DNA from: Deltaproteobacteria bacterium
Lineage (GTDB): Bacteria > Desulfobacterota > Desulfobacteria > Desulfobacterales > JAUWMJ01
Assembly (NCBI GenBank): GCA_030638575.1
Contig: DAOWEJ010000090.1
Coordinates: 1 to 36,950, forward strand
DNA length: 36,950 bases
Direction of reading: 5' to 3'
Shown: positions 1 through 7,840 of the stretch, in pieces
Numbering within the stretch: the stretch's first letter is position 1
Layout of the letters: each line of letters starts with the position of its first letter
Made by a program: the position numbers and the translations under genes
The notes under the pieces: model-generated
Databases searched by the model: none
Seen by the model: only the letters and a program-made list of their open reading frames with translations
What the model was told of the DNA's origin: nothing

Positions 1-1
1 C

Positions 2-127
2 ACAATTCTACAGATTTTAAGTATATCTGTTTTTGAGCAAAGGCTTATTTCACAGGCTCTTACGCCAATTGATTACAAAAATCAAATTACTAGTGGCCAT
101 ATCCAACTGAATTTATTTGATTCTTAA
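2..127 (+). pseudogene. C-terminal tail of an IS4-like transposase (partial, cut by window start)
   Basis: The frame starting at base 2 is open for 41 codons and ends at TAA 125-127. The peptide contains LQILSISVFEQ and ends in QLNLFDS. This tail pattern (LQILS.S.FE, then a QL.LFD ending) resembles the C-terminus of IS4-type transposases common in Desulfobacterales. The catalytic DDE part would lie to the left of the window, so it cannot be said whether the element is intact. No terminal inverted repeat was recognised in the next 100 bases. The family name is recalled from general pattern and was not tested. Confidence 0.45.
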
Positions 128-245
128 CCAGACACTAATGACTTTCCTTTTATTTTAATTATGTAACTAAATCTTTTTCTTTTGTTCTCAATATTTTGGA
201 TAGGTTTAGTATAATCGAAATGGATTTGAATGTCAAAAGATAGCT

Positions 246-518
246 TTATTGAGTGAAATTATTTGGATAAAGTTTGCTTCTATTGTGGCGATCACGGCGC
301 TTTTTACGCTGGGTATCAAGACGGGCTTTTGCAGCTTCCTTTTCGGCAGGTGTGACTTCAATCAAGGACAACTCCCCCGCTTGAAGCTGGTCGGATGTTC
401 TTATAATTAGTTGACGGACTGAAGAGTTTTTCTTGTCAAGCCCCTCCAGCTCTAAAATTTCGGAGGGTCTTAAACCAAAAAGCTTATTTAGCAAATACCA
501 CTTTTGACCTTTGAACAA
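246..518 (-). CDS. Small hypothetical protein, possibly a frameshifted remnant
   Basis: This is an open frame of 90 codons with a TTG start. It is not recognised. The protein has a leucine-rich N-terminal half (LNKLFGLRPSEILELEGL) and a strongly charged, lysine/arginine-rich C-terminal half (residues 57-82). The start is doubtful: GGAAG lies only 1-3 bases before the TTG. An ATG at 535-533 in another frame reads MHDLEACSKVKSGI and then hits a stop exactly where the longer frame takes over. One lost or gained base near position 493 would join the two into a protein of about 105 residues. It sits between an IS4-like remnant and an accessory ATPase, so it may be a decayed passenger gene. Confidence 0.35.
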   Translation of the reverse strand: MFKGQKWYLLNKLFGLRPSEILELEGLDKKNSSVRQLIIRTSDQLQAGELSLIEVTPAEKEAAKARLDTQRKKRRDRHNRSKLYPNNFTQ

Positions 519-550
519 GCTTCCAGATCGTGCATTGAAAACTTAATCGT

Positions 551-600
551 CTGAATGCTCTTTTAGGCCTATTTTTCAAAGAGCTAAATTAATACAATTG
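551..600. repeat. Copy 1 of a dispersed intergenic repeat (CTGAATGCTC...GCTAAATTAATAC)
   Basis: The segment CTGAATGCTC, then TTTTTCAAAG, then GCTAAATTAATAC matches segments at 13366-13430 and 14770-14825 in order and spacing. All three copies lie on the plus strand shortly before a plus-strand gene. The core is not an obvious hairpin. Confidence 0.55.
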
Positions 601-620
601 GATTTGCATGGAGGTAAGAC

Positions 621-649
621 TTGACATTACATATAATGTGTAATATAAA
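621..649 (+). promoter_or_regulatory. Sigma-70-type promoter of the AAA ATPase gene
   Basis: TTGACA at 621-626 and TATAAA at 644-649 are separated by 17 bases, a near-consensus housekeeping promoter. The ATPase start codon is 71 bases downstream of the -10 box. A second TATAAT at 663-668 lacks an obvious -35 box. Confidence 0.6.
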
Positions 650-655
650 TTACAC
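638..655. promoter_or_regulatory. Operator-like palindrome over the -10 box
   Basis: GTGTAAT at 638-644 and ATTACAC at 649-655 form a perfect 7-bp inverted repeat with a 4-base centre. It overlaps the TATAAA box at 644-649, where a bound repressor would block transcription. An overlapping imperfect palindrome (ATTACA...TGTAAT) lies just to the left. No regulator gene is adjacent, so the binding factor is unknown. Confidence 0.4.
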
Positions 656-720
656 CAAATGGTATAATTAAGTCTGTGTATCAATAAACACACTAAGTAG
701 AGTAAACTATAAGGTAAAAT

Positions 721-1845
721 ATGCAAAATCCATTTGCCTACAGTAACTATGTTACAGGGGAGTCTTTTTGCAACAGAAAGAAAGAACTGTCTGAACTGCT
801 TAAATATATAAAAGGGTCTCAGAATGTACTTTTGTACTCCCACAGAAGATATGGAAAAAGTTCTTTAATTCGACAGGTATTTCGTGAAATTCAGAAAAAA
901 AATCTTAATATCTACGTCATGTACGTAGAGTTGTATGGAACGATATCTGAAAAGGATTTTATCACCAGAACCTTTCAGGGCTTAAATCAACTGGAATCAA
1001 ATTTTGAAAAACTCCTTAAATCAGTAAGTAAGGCCATAAAAAATATCAAGCTCAATTTAAGTATAGATTCAGCAACGGGAAGCACTTTAGTTGCACCGTC
1101 CTTTGAGGCAGTTAATGAAAAAGTAATTCTGGAAGAACTGATGAATATTCTTTCAAAATATTCACAAAAACACAAACTGGTTATTGCTTTTGATGAATTC
1201 CAGGAAGTTGCAAATTATACTGAAGACGGCTTTGAAAAAAGACTGCGCTCGTTTATTCAGCAACACTCAAATATATGCTATATTTTTTCAGGTAGTCAGC
1301 AACATCTGATAACCGAAATGTTTAACTCAAATAACCGTGCATTCTATAAATCGGCAGAAAGTTTTCCCTTAGACAAAATAGAAACAAAGCATTACATCCC
1401 CTGGGTTCAGAATCTGTTCAGCAAGCAAAAAGTTAATCTCTCTGCTGACGCAATAGAAGAAATTGTAAAAAAATTTGAAAACCATCCGATGTATATTCAA
1501 AACTTCCTGTTCCACTTCTGGGAAAGACCCGTCAAAAAAGGATTTTCCCCTGAAATAATAAATGAGGTTGAAAATGCAATCATAGAAAAGAGAAGCCTGG
1601 AACATACCGTATTGTGGGAAACTTTAAGTATTAATCAAAAGAAAACTTTAAAGTTGATCCTGCTGAATAACGGCTCCAACCTTTTTAATGCTGACTCTTT
1701 GAAATCGGTTAGTTTAAAAACCGGTTCTTTGGTCACAAAAGCTCTGTCAAGTCTCATGAAAAAAGAGATTATTGTAAAAAACGGAAGATATTTGATTCAG
1801 GATGTTATTTTTAAAAAGTGGCTTCAAAAAACATTATCGCTATAA
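721..1845 (+). CDS. Stand-alone AAA-family ATPase (archaeal ATPase / ATPase_2 type)
   Basis: The product (374 residues) looks like the single-chain P-loop ATPases that start with an 'NPF...F.NR..EL..L' module. A variant Walker A reads SHRRYGKSS (residues 40-48; the usual leading G is S). Walker B is LVIAFDE (153-159), followed by the sensor-like stretch FSGSQQHL (189-196). The C-terminal part (about 290-370) resembles a winged-helix domain. These ATPases are widespread accessory genes in archaea and bacteria, often near mobile DNA; their cellular role is mostly unknown. The start is supported by AAGG at 711-714 and by the promoter upstream. The gene has no partner in the same operon, since the following four-helix-bundle gene is broken. 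Confidence 0.8.
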   Translation: MQNPFAYSNYVTGESFCNRKKELSELLKYIKGSQNVLLYSHRRYGKSSLIRQVFREIQKKNLNIYVMYVELYGTISEKDFITRTFQGLNQLESNFEKLLKSVSKAIKNIKLNLSIDSATGSTLVAPSFEAVNEKVILEELMNILSKYSQKHKLVIAFDEFQEVANYTEDGFEKRLRSFIQQHSNICYIFSGSQQHLITEMFNSNNRAFYKSAESFPLDKIETKHYIPWVQNLFSKQKVNLSADAIEEIVKKFENHPMYIQNFLFHFWERPVKKGFSPEIINEVENAIIEKRSLEHTVLWETLSINQKKTLKLILLNNGSNLFNADSLKSVSLKTGSLVTKALSSLMKKEIIVKNGRYLIQDVIFKKWLQKTLSL

Positions 1846-1853
1846 TTAAACCT

Positions 1854-1870
1854 GTAGCCGTTCACGGCTT
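1854..1870. repeat. Hairpin end shared with the cassette at 25381-25666
   Basis: GCCGTTCACGGC is a short hairpin (arms GCCGT/ACGGC). It starts 8 bases after the ATPase stop codon. The same GTAGCCGTTCACGGCTTGAAA boundary occurs at the matching end of the second four-helix-bundle copy, where it overlaps the phosphofructokinase stop codon. Confidence 0.55.
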
Positions 1871-1906
1871 GAAACTTGAAATTGGAAAGTAGAAATTTGG
1901 GGAGAG

Positions 1907-2260
1907 ATGAAACGAGTTTACGAGTTGGATGTATACGAACTCGCAGAAGCGTTAACAGGTAGGGTCCGGCACGATTTTGATAAGTGGAACAAAAAGTTTC
2001 AAAACATCTTATGCTATCAGATAATACGATCATCTGACAGCATAGCTGCAAATATAGCGGAAGGGCATGGTCGGTATACTCCCGCTGATAGGAAAAAGTT
2101 CTATCTATATTCAAGAGGTTGATTTGAAGAAACCAAATCATGGTTGAGAAAACTTATCAGAAGAAAAGTTTTATTTGAGTCAAACGAGACAGAAGGCAAA
2201 GCAACAGTTGAAAAACTCGGCCCAAAATTGAATGCGTTCATCAACAGAACAAAAGCATGA
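1907..2260 (+). pseudogene. Four-helix-bundle protein (S23/IVP type), interrupted by in-frame TGA
   Basis: The reading frame runs 118 codons from ATG 1907 (GGGGAG just upstream) to TGA 2258-2260, but codon 72 is TGA (2120-2122). Before it the protein shows the family signature: a start like YELDVY.LA, then QIIRSSDSIAANIAEG (residues 46-61), then R.KFLYSRG-like text. After the TGA the same frame continues with FEETKSWLRKLIRRK, as the family's last helix should. A TCA-to-TGA change would explain the break; readthrough is not excluded. Members of this family (23S rRNA intervening-sequence protein) often occur as orphans in genomes. No rRNA is nearby. A second, deleted copy lies at 25429-25570 on the other strand. 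Confidence 0.75.
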
Positions 2261-2324
2261 AGGCGAAATTTGCAATTTAGTCCGGGTTTCAGATTACGGG
2301 AATTTATTTTTTTTGGAGGAGGCT

Positions 2325-3374
2325 ATGAAAAATCTTTTAGTTACGGGAGGCTGTGGATTTATAGGGGCGAATTTTATCCGTTATCTGCTTTTTGATTCTA
2401 ATTTTTCAGGACGGGTAATAAATGTGGATAAACTTACATATGCCGGGAACCCTGAAAATCTGGAAGGAATCGAAGAGAAATATACGGGGCGCTATTATTT
2501 TGTAAAGGGCGATATATGTGATGCCGAAACCATGGGCGGGGTATTTAAAAAATATGAAATCGATACGATCTGCCACTTTGCTGCAGAATCACACGTTGAC
2601 AGATCGATTTTAAAACCTGACACTTTTATCAAGACAAATATAGAAGGGACTTTCAATCTGCTTGAACTGGCCAGATTTCACAAAGACCGGGTAGTCCTTT
2701 TTCATCATGTAAGCACAGACGAGGTTTTTGGTTCACTTGGGCAAGACGGCTATTTTACCGAGGAGACGCCTTATGATCCGAGCAGCCCTTACAGTGCATC
2801 CAAGGCGGCTTCCGATCATCTTGTCAGGGCATACAGCAGAACCTACGGATTGCCGATAACCATATCCAATTGCTCAAACAACTATGGGCCATACCAATTT
2901 CCGGAAAAACTAATACCGCTAATGCTGCTGAATGCTTTAGATGGAAAACCCCTTCCGGTATATGGTGATGGGAAAAATGTAAGGGACTGGCTGTATGTTA
3001 AGGACCACTGTAAGGCCGTGTGGGTGATCATGAAAAAAGGAAAACGGGGACAGACATATAATATAGGCGGCAATTGTGAAATGTACAATATTGATGTGGT
3101 CAATAAATTATGTGATGTGTTGGACGCTATTAAGCCGAGCGAGTCAGGTGGATCGCGAAGGGATTTGATAACCTTTGTAAAAGACAGACCGGGCCATGAC
3201 CTAAGGTATGCTATGGATTTTTCCAAACTGGAAAATGAGCTGGGCTGGAGGCCGGACGAGTCCTTTGAAACAGGAATAGAAAAGACAATTAAATGGTACA
3301 TAGATAATAAAGGATGGGTGGAAAGGGTTAAAAGCGGAGAGTATTTGAAATGGATTGATCAGCAATATGAATAG
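2325..3374 (+). CDS. rmlB: dTDP-glucose 4,6-dehydratase
   Basis: This enzyme converts dTDP-glucose to dTDP-4-keto-6-deoxyglucose, the second step towards dTDP-rhamnose and other deoxysugars of surface polysaccharides; it is a cytosolic NAD-dependent extended SDR. Visible motifs are the Rossmann TGGCGFIG (residues 7-14), the TDE catalytic triad part (131-133, within HVSTDEVFG), YSASK (156-160), and SNNYGPYQFPEK-like substrate-loop text. The frame is open 31 codons further upstream, but GGAGGAGG at 2315-2322 fixes the start at ATG 2325, giving 349 residues, normal for the family. The other rml genes are not in this window. It follows a broken four-helix-bundle gene with no overlap. Confidence 0.95.
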   Translation: MKNLLVTGGCGFIGANFIRYLLFDSNFSGRVINVDKLTYAGNPENLEGIEEKYTGRYYFVKGDICDAETMGGVFKKYEIDTICHFAAESHVDRSILKPDTFIKTNIEGTFNLLELARFHKDRVVLFHHVSTDEVFGSLGQDGYFTEETPYDPSSPYSASKAASDHLVRAYSRTYGLPITISNCSNNYGPYQFPEKLIPLMLLNALDGKPLPVYGDGKNVRDWLYVKDHCKAVWVIMKKGKRGQTYNIGGNCEMYNIDVVNKLCDVLDAIKPSESGGSRRDLITFVKDRPGHDLRYAMDFSKLENELGWRPDESFETGIEKTIKWYIDNKGWVERVKSGEYLKWIDQQYE

Positions 3375-3422
3375 CAATGCGGGTTGCGTGATACGAGTTT
3401 CGGATTACGAGTTATGAGATAT

Positions 3423-3480
3423 ATCACGAAAACACGGAAAGCTTTTATTTCGTGCTTTCCACCTTTCGTGTTTTCGTGAT
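3423..3480. repeat. Imperfect long inverted repeat downstream of rmlB
   Basis: ATCACGAAAACACG (3423-3436) and CGTGTTTTCGTGAT (3467-3480) are perfect 14-bp complements. The inner GAAAGC/GCTTTC arms extend the stem. No T-run follows directly, so it is more like a dispersed palindromic repeat than a classical terminator, although it could end the rmlB transcript. Confidence 0.6.
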
Positions 3481-3564
3481 TGGTTTTAATTTTTTTATAA
3501 TAAAAAACACAAATTATTTCAAGCTAAAATAATACGTTAAAGCGAGTAATACCGGGAGATGCTG

Positions 3565-4284
3565 ATGAAACAACCGAAAGACTATATTATATTTCCGCTG
3601 GATGTGCCGTCTGTAAAAAATGCGAAAGAATGTGTTAAAATGCTTTCAGACTGTGTGGGCATGTTTAAGATCGGGCTGGAGTTGTTTATACGTTCAGGGC
3701 CTGAACTTATAGATTTCATTCATGATTCAGGTACAGCAAGGGTCTTTTTGGACCTGAAACTTCATGACATACCTGTAACGGTTTCACGTGCAATGGAAAG
3801 GATTGCTGATTTAGGTGTGGCGTTCGCCACCGTTCATTGCGGGGAGTCGAAAAGAATGCTTGAAGCTGCAGTTGAGGGGAGCGGGGGGAAAGTCGGCATC
3901 TTGGGGGTTACCGTTCTAACCAGCGTTTCAAAAGAGGATATTAATGCAGCCGGTTTTAGAGAAGAATTTTCTTTAGACATTGCAAAGCTTGTATTGAAAA
4001 GGGCTGTAAATGCCAGGGAGGCGGGTTGTACAGGTATTGTCTGCTCAGGGCTTGAAGTAAAAATGATAAAGGATAACCTGGGAAAAGACTTTACTGCTGT
4101 AACACCAGGAATACGTCCGCTATGGGAAGGTTTAAAAAAGGATGATCAGCAGCGCATTACGACACCGGCCAGCGCAGTTCAAAACGGATCAGACTATCTT
4201 GTGATCGGAAGGCCCATTCGTGATGCAAATGATCCAAGGGAGGCAGCCATGCGCATTGCAGAGGAGATAGAAGCAGTTCTCTAG
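3565..4284 (+). CDS. pyrF: Orotidine 5'-phosphate decarboxylase
   Basis: The enzyme catalyses the last step of de novo UMP synthesis, OMP to UMP plus CO2, in the cytosol. The catalytic charge network is visible as DLKLHD (residues 63-68 counted from the chosen start, with D63, K65 and D68). The phosphate-binding end reads TPGIRP, then GSDYLVIGRPI. Length is 239 residues, typical for bacterial PyrF. Two in-frame ATGs are present; GGGAG at 3554-3558 touches the first (3559) but is 6 bases from the second (3565), so the second is preferred. It stands alone, with a repeat-containing gap upstream and a convergent lysC operon downstream. Confidence 0.95.
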   Translation: MKQPKDYIIFPLDVPSVKNAKECVKMLSDCVGMFKIGLELFIRSGPELIDFIHDSGTARVFLDLKLHDIPVTVSRAMERIADLGVAFATVHCGESKRMLEAAVEGSGGKVGILGVTVLTSVSKEDINAAGFREEFSLDIAKLVLKRAVNAREAGCTGIVCSGLEVKMIKDNLGKDFTAVTPGIRPLWEGLKKDDQQRITTPASAVQNGSDYLVIGRPIRDANDPREAAMRIAEEIEAVL

Positions 4285-4379
4285 AGTATAGTAAAAAAAG
4301 ACCGGTATATGACAATTCCCAGGATAATTGCTCCCACTGCGAGGGTAAATATCAGTTGATCGAAATTAAATCTTTTCAA
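4281..4379 (-). CDS. Possible 32-residue single-pass membrane peptide
   Basis: Downstream of lysC on the same strand, a TTG-started frame encodes MKRFNFDQ followed by a hydrophobic stretch of about 18 residues (LIFTLAVGAIILGIVIY) and ends RSFFTIL. The positive N-terminus and one clean transmembrane helix are what a real small membrane protein would show. The frame is the same as lysC's and begins 8 codons after the lysC stop. It overlaps the end of convergent pyrF by 4 bases. No good ribosome site is visible, so translation could depend on coupling with lysC. Function unknown; it could be chance. Confidence 0.35.
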   Translation of the reverse strand: MKRFNFDQLIFTLAVGAIILGIVIYRSFFTIL

Positions 4380-4400
4380 AATTAAAACCTGATTGCCGGT

Positions 4401-5618
4401 TTATTCCTCGTCCAGTCCAAATGCTGTATGAAGGACCTGAACCGCAAGTTCTGTATATTTTTCTTCAATAATGCAGGAAATCCTGATTTCAGATGTACTG
4501 ATCATTATAATATTGATATTCTCTTTGGCAAGGGTGTGAAACATGATGGATGCAACCCCTGAATGGTTTTTCATTCCGACGCCTATTACAGAAACCTTTG
4601 CAATATTTCTATCTCCGAAGACATCTTCAGCGCCGATTTCTTCTGCCACCGTTTTTTCTATTGCCAGGGCGCTTTCAAAATCTGATTTAGGAACGGTAAA
4701 GGTAAGATCTGTCTCTCCGCCGGCACGGGTATTTTGAATGATCATATCGACAAGAATATCGGCTTCTGAAATAGGAGTGAAAATTTTTGCTGCTACGCCT
4801 GGTTGATCAGGAACCTTTTTCAAAGTTATGCGGGCTTCATCCTTGTTATGGGTAACACCTGATACGACAAGTTGTTCCATGCCGGAATCTTCATTAACAA
4901 CCATGGTTCCCTCCTCTTCGCTAAATGATGATCTTACATGCAAAGGTATGTTATATTTTTTTGCAAAACCGACTGAGCGAATCTGCAGAACTTTTGCGCC
5001 AAGGCTTGCCATGTTAAGCATTTCATCATAGGAAATTTCTTTTATTTTTCTTGCCTTTTTACATATATTTGGATCGGCGGTATAGATTCCATCCACATCT
5101 GTATAAATTTCACAAATATCAGCTTGAATTGCTGCTGCGACGGCAACGGCAGAGGTATCCGAGCCCCCTCGGCCCAGCGTTGTAATATTACCTTGAGTAT
5201 CACATCCCTGGAACCCGGCGATTACGATGATATTATGTTTTTTGATAAGATCCTTAATACGGCTTGCGCCTATTTCAAGAATGCGGGCATTACCGAAGGT
5301 ATGATCAGTAACGACTTCCGCTTGGTATCCGAGCATCGACTGGGCAGGATAATTCATCGATTGTAAAGTCATCGATAAGAGTGCTGCCGTAGTTTGTTCA
5401 CCTGTAGCGAGCAGCACATCAAGCTCACGTTTATCAGGCGAAGACGTGACTTTATTCGCCATCTCGATAAGGTCATCGGTGACCCCGGCCATGGCTGAAA
5501 GAATGACGACCACATCATTTCCCTGATCAAAGGTTTTTGCTACTCGTTTTGCTACATTGCGAATCCGGTCAAGATCTGCGACAGATGTACCGCCGAATTT
5601 TTGAACAATTAAACCCAT
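4401..5618 (-). CDS. lysC: Aspartate kinase (monofunctional, with two ACT domains)
   Basis: The enzyme phosphorylates L-aspartate at the head of lysine, threonine and methionine synthesis. The kinase domain begins with KFGGTSV (residues 7-13) and has TTLGRGGSDTSAVA around 147-160 (nucleotide binding). The C-terminal part from about 265 has two ACT domains, the usual site of feedback inhibition by lysine and/or threonine; the segment VIGVGMKNHSGVA is typical for the second ACT. The length of 405 residues fits the class common in Gram-negative bacteria other than enterics. AAGGAAAG precedes the start. It follows tsaE in the same direction with a repeat element between them (5693-5820). Confidence 0.95.
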   Translation of the reverse strand: MGLIVQKFGGTSVADLDRIRNVAKRVAKTFDQGNDVVVILSAMAGVTDDLIEMANKVTSSPDKRELDVLLATGEQTTAALLSMTLQSMNYPAQSMLGYQAEVVTDHTFGNARILEIGASRIKDLIKKHNIIVIAGFQGCDTQGNITTLGRGGSDTSAVAVAAAIQADICEIYTDVDGIYTADPNICKKARKIKEISYDEMLNMASLGAKVLQIRSVGFAKKYNIPLHVRSSFSEEEGTMVVNEDSGMEQLVVSGVTHNKDEARITLKKVPDQPGVAAKIFTPISEADILVDMIIQNTRAGGETDLTFTVPKSDFESALAIEKTVAEEIGAEDVFGDRNIAKVSVIGVGMKNHSGVASIMFHTLAKENINIIMISTSEIRISCIIEEKYTELAVQVLHTAFGLDEE

Positions 5619-5692
5619 TTACTTTCCTTACCACCTCTTTTTTATATGTTTCATTTTGACTTAGATTAACACGGATTATCAACAAATTAACC

Positions 5693-5820
5693 TTTGACGG
5701 TTTCATAAAAAGTCGAATTTACCACAGAGCTCACGGAGATAAATAGTTAATAAAATAGATATTCTCTGTGTTCTCTGTGAGCTCAGTGGTGAAAAAATAG
5801 CTTTTTACGAATTCATCAAT
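5693..5820. repeat. Inverted-repeat element, family A copy 1 (nested), between tsaE and lysC
   Basis: The left end TTTGACGGTTTCATAAAAAG (5693-5712) and right end GCTTTTTACGAATTCATCAA (5800-5819) are near-complements. They match the ends of the elements at 13157-13324 and 21139-21297. The inside is different: it holds a second palindromic pair, ACCACAGAGCTCACGGAGA (5721-5739) and CTCTGTGAGCTCAGTGGT (5773-5790), of the CACAGAG type. The right end also encodes the last codons of tsaE (stop at 5805-5807). Confidence 0.6.
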
Positions 5821-6278
5821 CTTTGTTCTAATTTTTTCATAAGATGAGTACTTTCCTGTCCTGTAGCAGAAATGCTGATAATTCTCGATTCGTCATCTAA
5901 TATTTTAAATTTCATATCTATATAATCAGATATGAAATCGATAGGGAGTCTGTCTGCCCATTCAATCGCTGTTACATCGCCGCTGTGAAGTATTTCGTAA
6001 AGACCTAATTCCTCTAAATCAGAAGGATTTTCTATACGATAAAGGTCGATATGAAACAGTCGGCAGCGGCCCGGATATTCGTTTATTAAAGTAAAGGTCG
6101 GGCTGGTTATATAATATTTTTCAGAAACATCAAGACCTTTTGCAAGTCCCTGGACGAACGAGGTTTTGCCGCTTCCGAGATCTCCAGTCAGGGCGAACGT
6201 GGCACCAGTATTGAGCATTCCGCCGATATCTTTTCCTAAAGCCTGTGTTTCGTCAAGGGAATATGTTGTCAGGTTCAT
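5805..6278 (-). CDS. tsaE: tRNA threonylcarbamoyladenosine biosynthesis ATPase TsaE
   Basis: TsaE is the small ATPase that, with TsaB and TsaD, makes the t6A modification at position 37 of ANN-decoding tRNAs. Walker A is GDLGSGKTS (residues 32-40), followed by the family block SPTFTLINEY (59-68), HIDLYR (76-81) and the IEWADR block (105-110). Length 157 residues is normal. The ATG overlaps the nnr stop codon by 4 bases (ATGA), so it is translationally coupled to nnr. The last four residues and stop are supplied by the end of a repeat element, a sign that the native C-terminus was replaced or trimmed. Confidence 0.93.
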   Translation of the reverse strand: MNLTTYSLDETQALGKDIGGMLNTGATFALTGDLGSGKTSFVQGLAKGLDVSEKYYITSPTFTLINEYPGRCRLFHIDLYRIENPSDLEELGLYEILHSGDVTAIEWADRLPIDFISDYIDMKFKILDDESRIISISATGQESTHLMKKLEQRLMNS

Positions 6279-7825
6279 TGAACAACCAATTTGATTTGAG
6301 CGGGAATTTCCTTCATAACTTCAGTTGCAAGATAACCGAAAGGTCCGTTTTTTTCTGCAAGCGTATCAGCAGCAGCACCGTGAAGATATACGCCTGCATG
6401 TGTGGCTGATTCCGGAGAATATCCCTGGGTTACAAAGCCTGCAATGATTCCGGTAAGTACATCTCCCATGCCGCCGGATGCCATTCCCGGATTCCCGGTA
6501 GGATTAATAAAACTATTGCCATCGGGGTGGGCAATCACAGTTTTTACACCTTTCAGAACAACATGGACATTAAATTTTTCTGCAAATTCACTCGCGCAAT
6601 TTATACGGTCTTTCTGGACTGAGCCGGCAGTTGAATCCAGAAGTCTTGCCATTTCTCCGGGATGCGGGGTTAATATTACCGGAGCTTTTGTTTTTTTTAA
6701 TATATCGACGCTACCCGCCATGTTGTTTATTCCGTCTGCATCAACAACAACAGGTACGTTGCTTTCCCTGATAATCCTATGAACGAGTTTTTTAGTTTCA
6801 GCAGCTTCCCCAAGGCCGGGTCCTATGGCGAGACATTTTTTACCGGAAAGCTGATTCATGATCTTGTCAAAGGATGATTCGCCAAGTATACCTGTTTTGG
6901 TTTCAGGAAGAGGGGAAGTCATTACTTCTATAACCTGGGCTTCTAAAATAGGGTTTAAACTTTCAGGAATTGCCAGTGTGACAAGGCCTGCGCCGGCACG
7001 CATGGCCGACATGGCGGTCATCGCGGCGGCACCGGTTTTCCCGGGAGAACCTGAAACGACCAGAACATGGCCGGTGTTCCCCTTGTGAGCATCCATTGGC
7101 CTGGGTTTAAAAACCGTCCGAATAATCTCAGGTGTAATAAGGCTTTGCTTTGGACTTACCTCTTTAGCAATATAGTCAGGGATGCCGATATCTATTATTT
7201 CGAGGTTTCCTGTATAATCTGAACCTGGAAAGAGAAAGTGGCCGGTTTTGGCGAAAGCAAAGGTAGCAGTGGCTTGTGCGCGGATACATGTGCCGCATGG
7301 TTGACCTGTATCCGAGTTCAAGCCTGACGGGATATCTACTGAAAAAACAGGTCTATTAAGACTGTTAATAAAGTCTATGATCTGTTTAAAATACCCCTTT
7401 ACATCCGATTTCAGCCCGGTTCCGAGAATGGCATCTACCCATATTTCCTGGTGGAGCAAGGATGTTTTATGGGTTAAAAAAGATTGCTGATCAGGTATTT
7501 CTATAACAGGTATATTAATCGGTGATAAGAGCTCGAGATTTGCGGCTGCGTCGCCCTTAACCCCGGCACTCTCTGCAAGTAGATATACGGTTACTTCAAT
7601 ATCTTTTTGAGCAAGGTAACGGGCGATGACAAAACCATCTCCACCGTTGTTTCCACGCCCTGCAATAACTCCGACTTTTTTGTTAATAATATCGTCAAAT
7701 TGATCAAGTAGTACGCGCGTTGCACCCAGCCCGGCGTTTTCCATGAGAACCCTGCCGGGGATGCCGAACGACTCTATAGTTTGCCGGTCCATTTGTTGCA
7801 TTTCACTGGCTGTAACAAGGTACAT
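6275..7825 (-). CDS. nnr: Bifunctional NAD(P)H-hydrate repair enzyme (epimerase + dehydratase)
   Basis: It repairs damaged NAD(P)H hydrates. The N-terminal YjeF_N domain (about 1-210) epimerises R- and S-forms, with AGRGNNGGDGFVIARYL as its signature. The C-terminal ribokinase-like domain (about 230-516) is the ADP-dependent dehydratase, with NTGHVLVVSGSPGKTGAA, LTPHPGEMARLL and GMASGGMGDVLTGIIAGF visible. The frame opens at a TTG at 7837, but GGAGA at 7830-7834 lies between that codon and the ATG at 7825, so the ATG is the start (516 residues). It is coupled to tsaE downstream. Upstream, in place of a close neighbour, there is a mini-hairpin array. Confidence 0.93.
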   Translation of the reverse strand: MYLVTASEMQQMDRQTIESFGIPGRVLMENAGLGATRVLLDQFDDIINKKVGVIAGRGNNGGDGFVIARYLAQKDIEVTVYLLAESAGVKGDAAANLELLSPINIPVIEIPDQQSFLTHKTSLLHQEIWVDAILGTGLKSDVKGYFKQIIDFINSLNRPVFSVDIPSGLNSDTGQPCGTCIRAQATATFAFAKTGHFLFPGSDYTGNLEIIDIGIPDYIAKEVSPKQSLITPEIIRTVFKPRPMDAHKGNTGHVLVVSGSPGKTGAAAMTAMSAMRAGAGLVTLAIPESLNPILEAQVIEVMTSPLPETKTGILGESSFDKIMNQLSGKKCLAIGPGLGEAAETKKLVHRIIRESNVPVVVDADGINNMAGSVDILKKTKAPVILTPHPGEMARLLDSTAGSVQKDRINCASEFAEKFNVHVVLKGVKTVIAHPDGNSFINPTGNPGMASGGMGDVLTGIIAGFVTQGYSPESATHAGVYLHGAAADTLAEKNGPFGYLATEVMKEIPAQIKLVVQ

Positions 7826-7840
7826 TTCTTTCTCCAAAGA

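Noticed and set aside
7826..7837. TTG start of nnr four codons upstream
   Set aside because: The ribosome site GGAGA would lie inside the coding region; the ATG at 7825 is correctly spaced.
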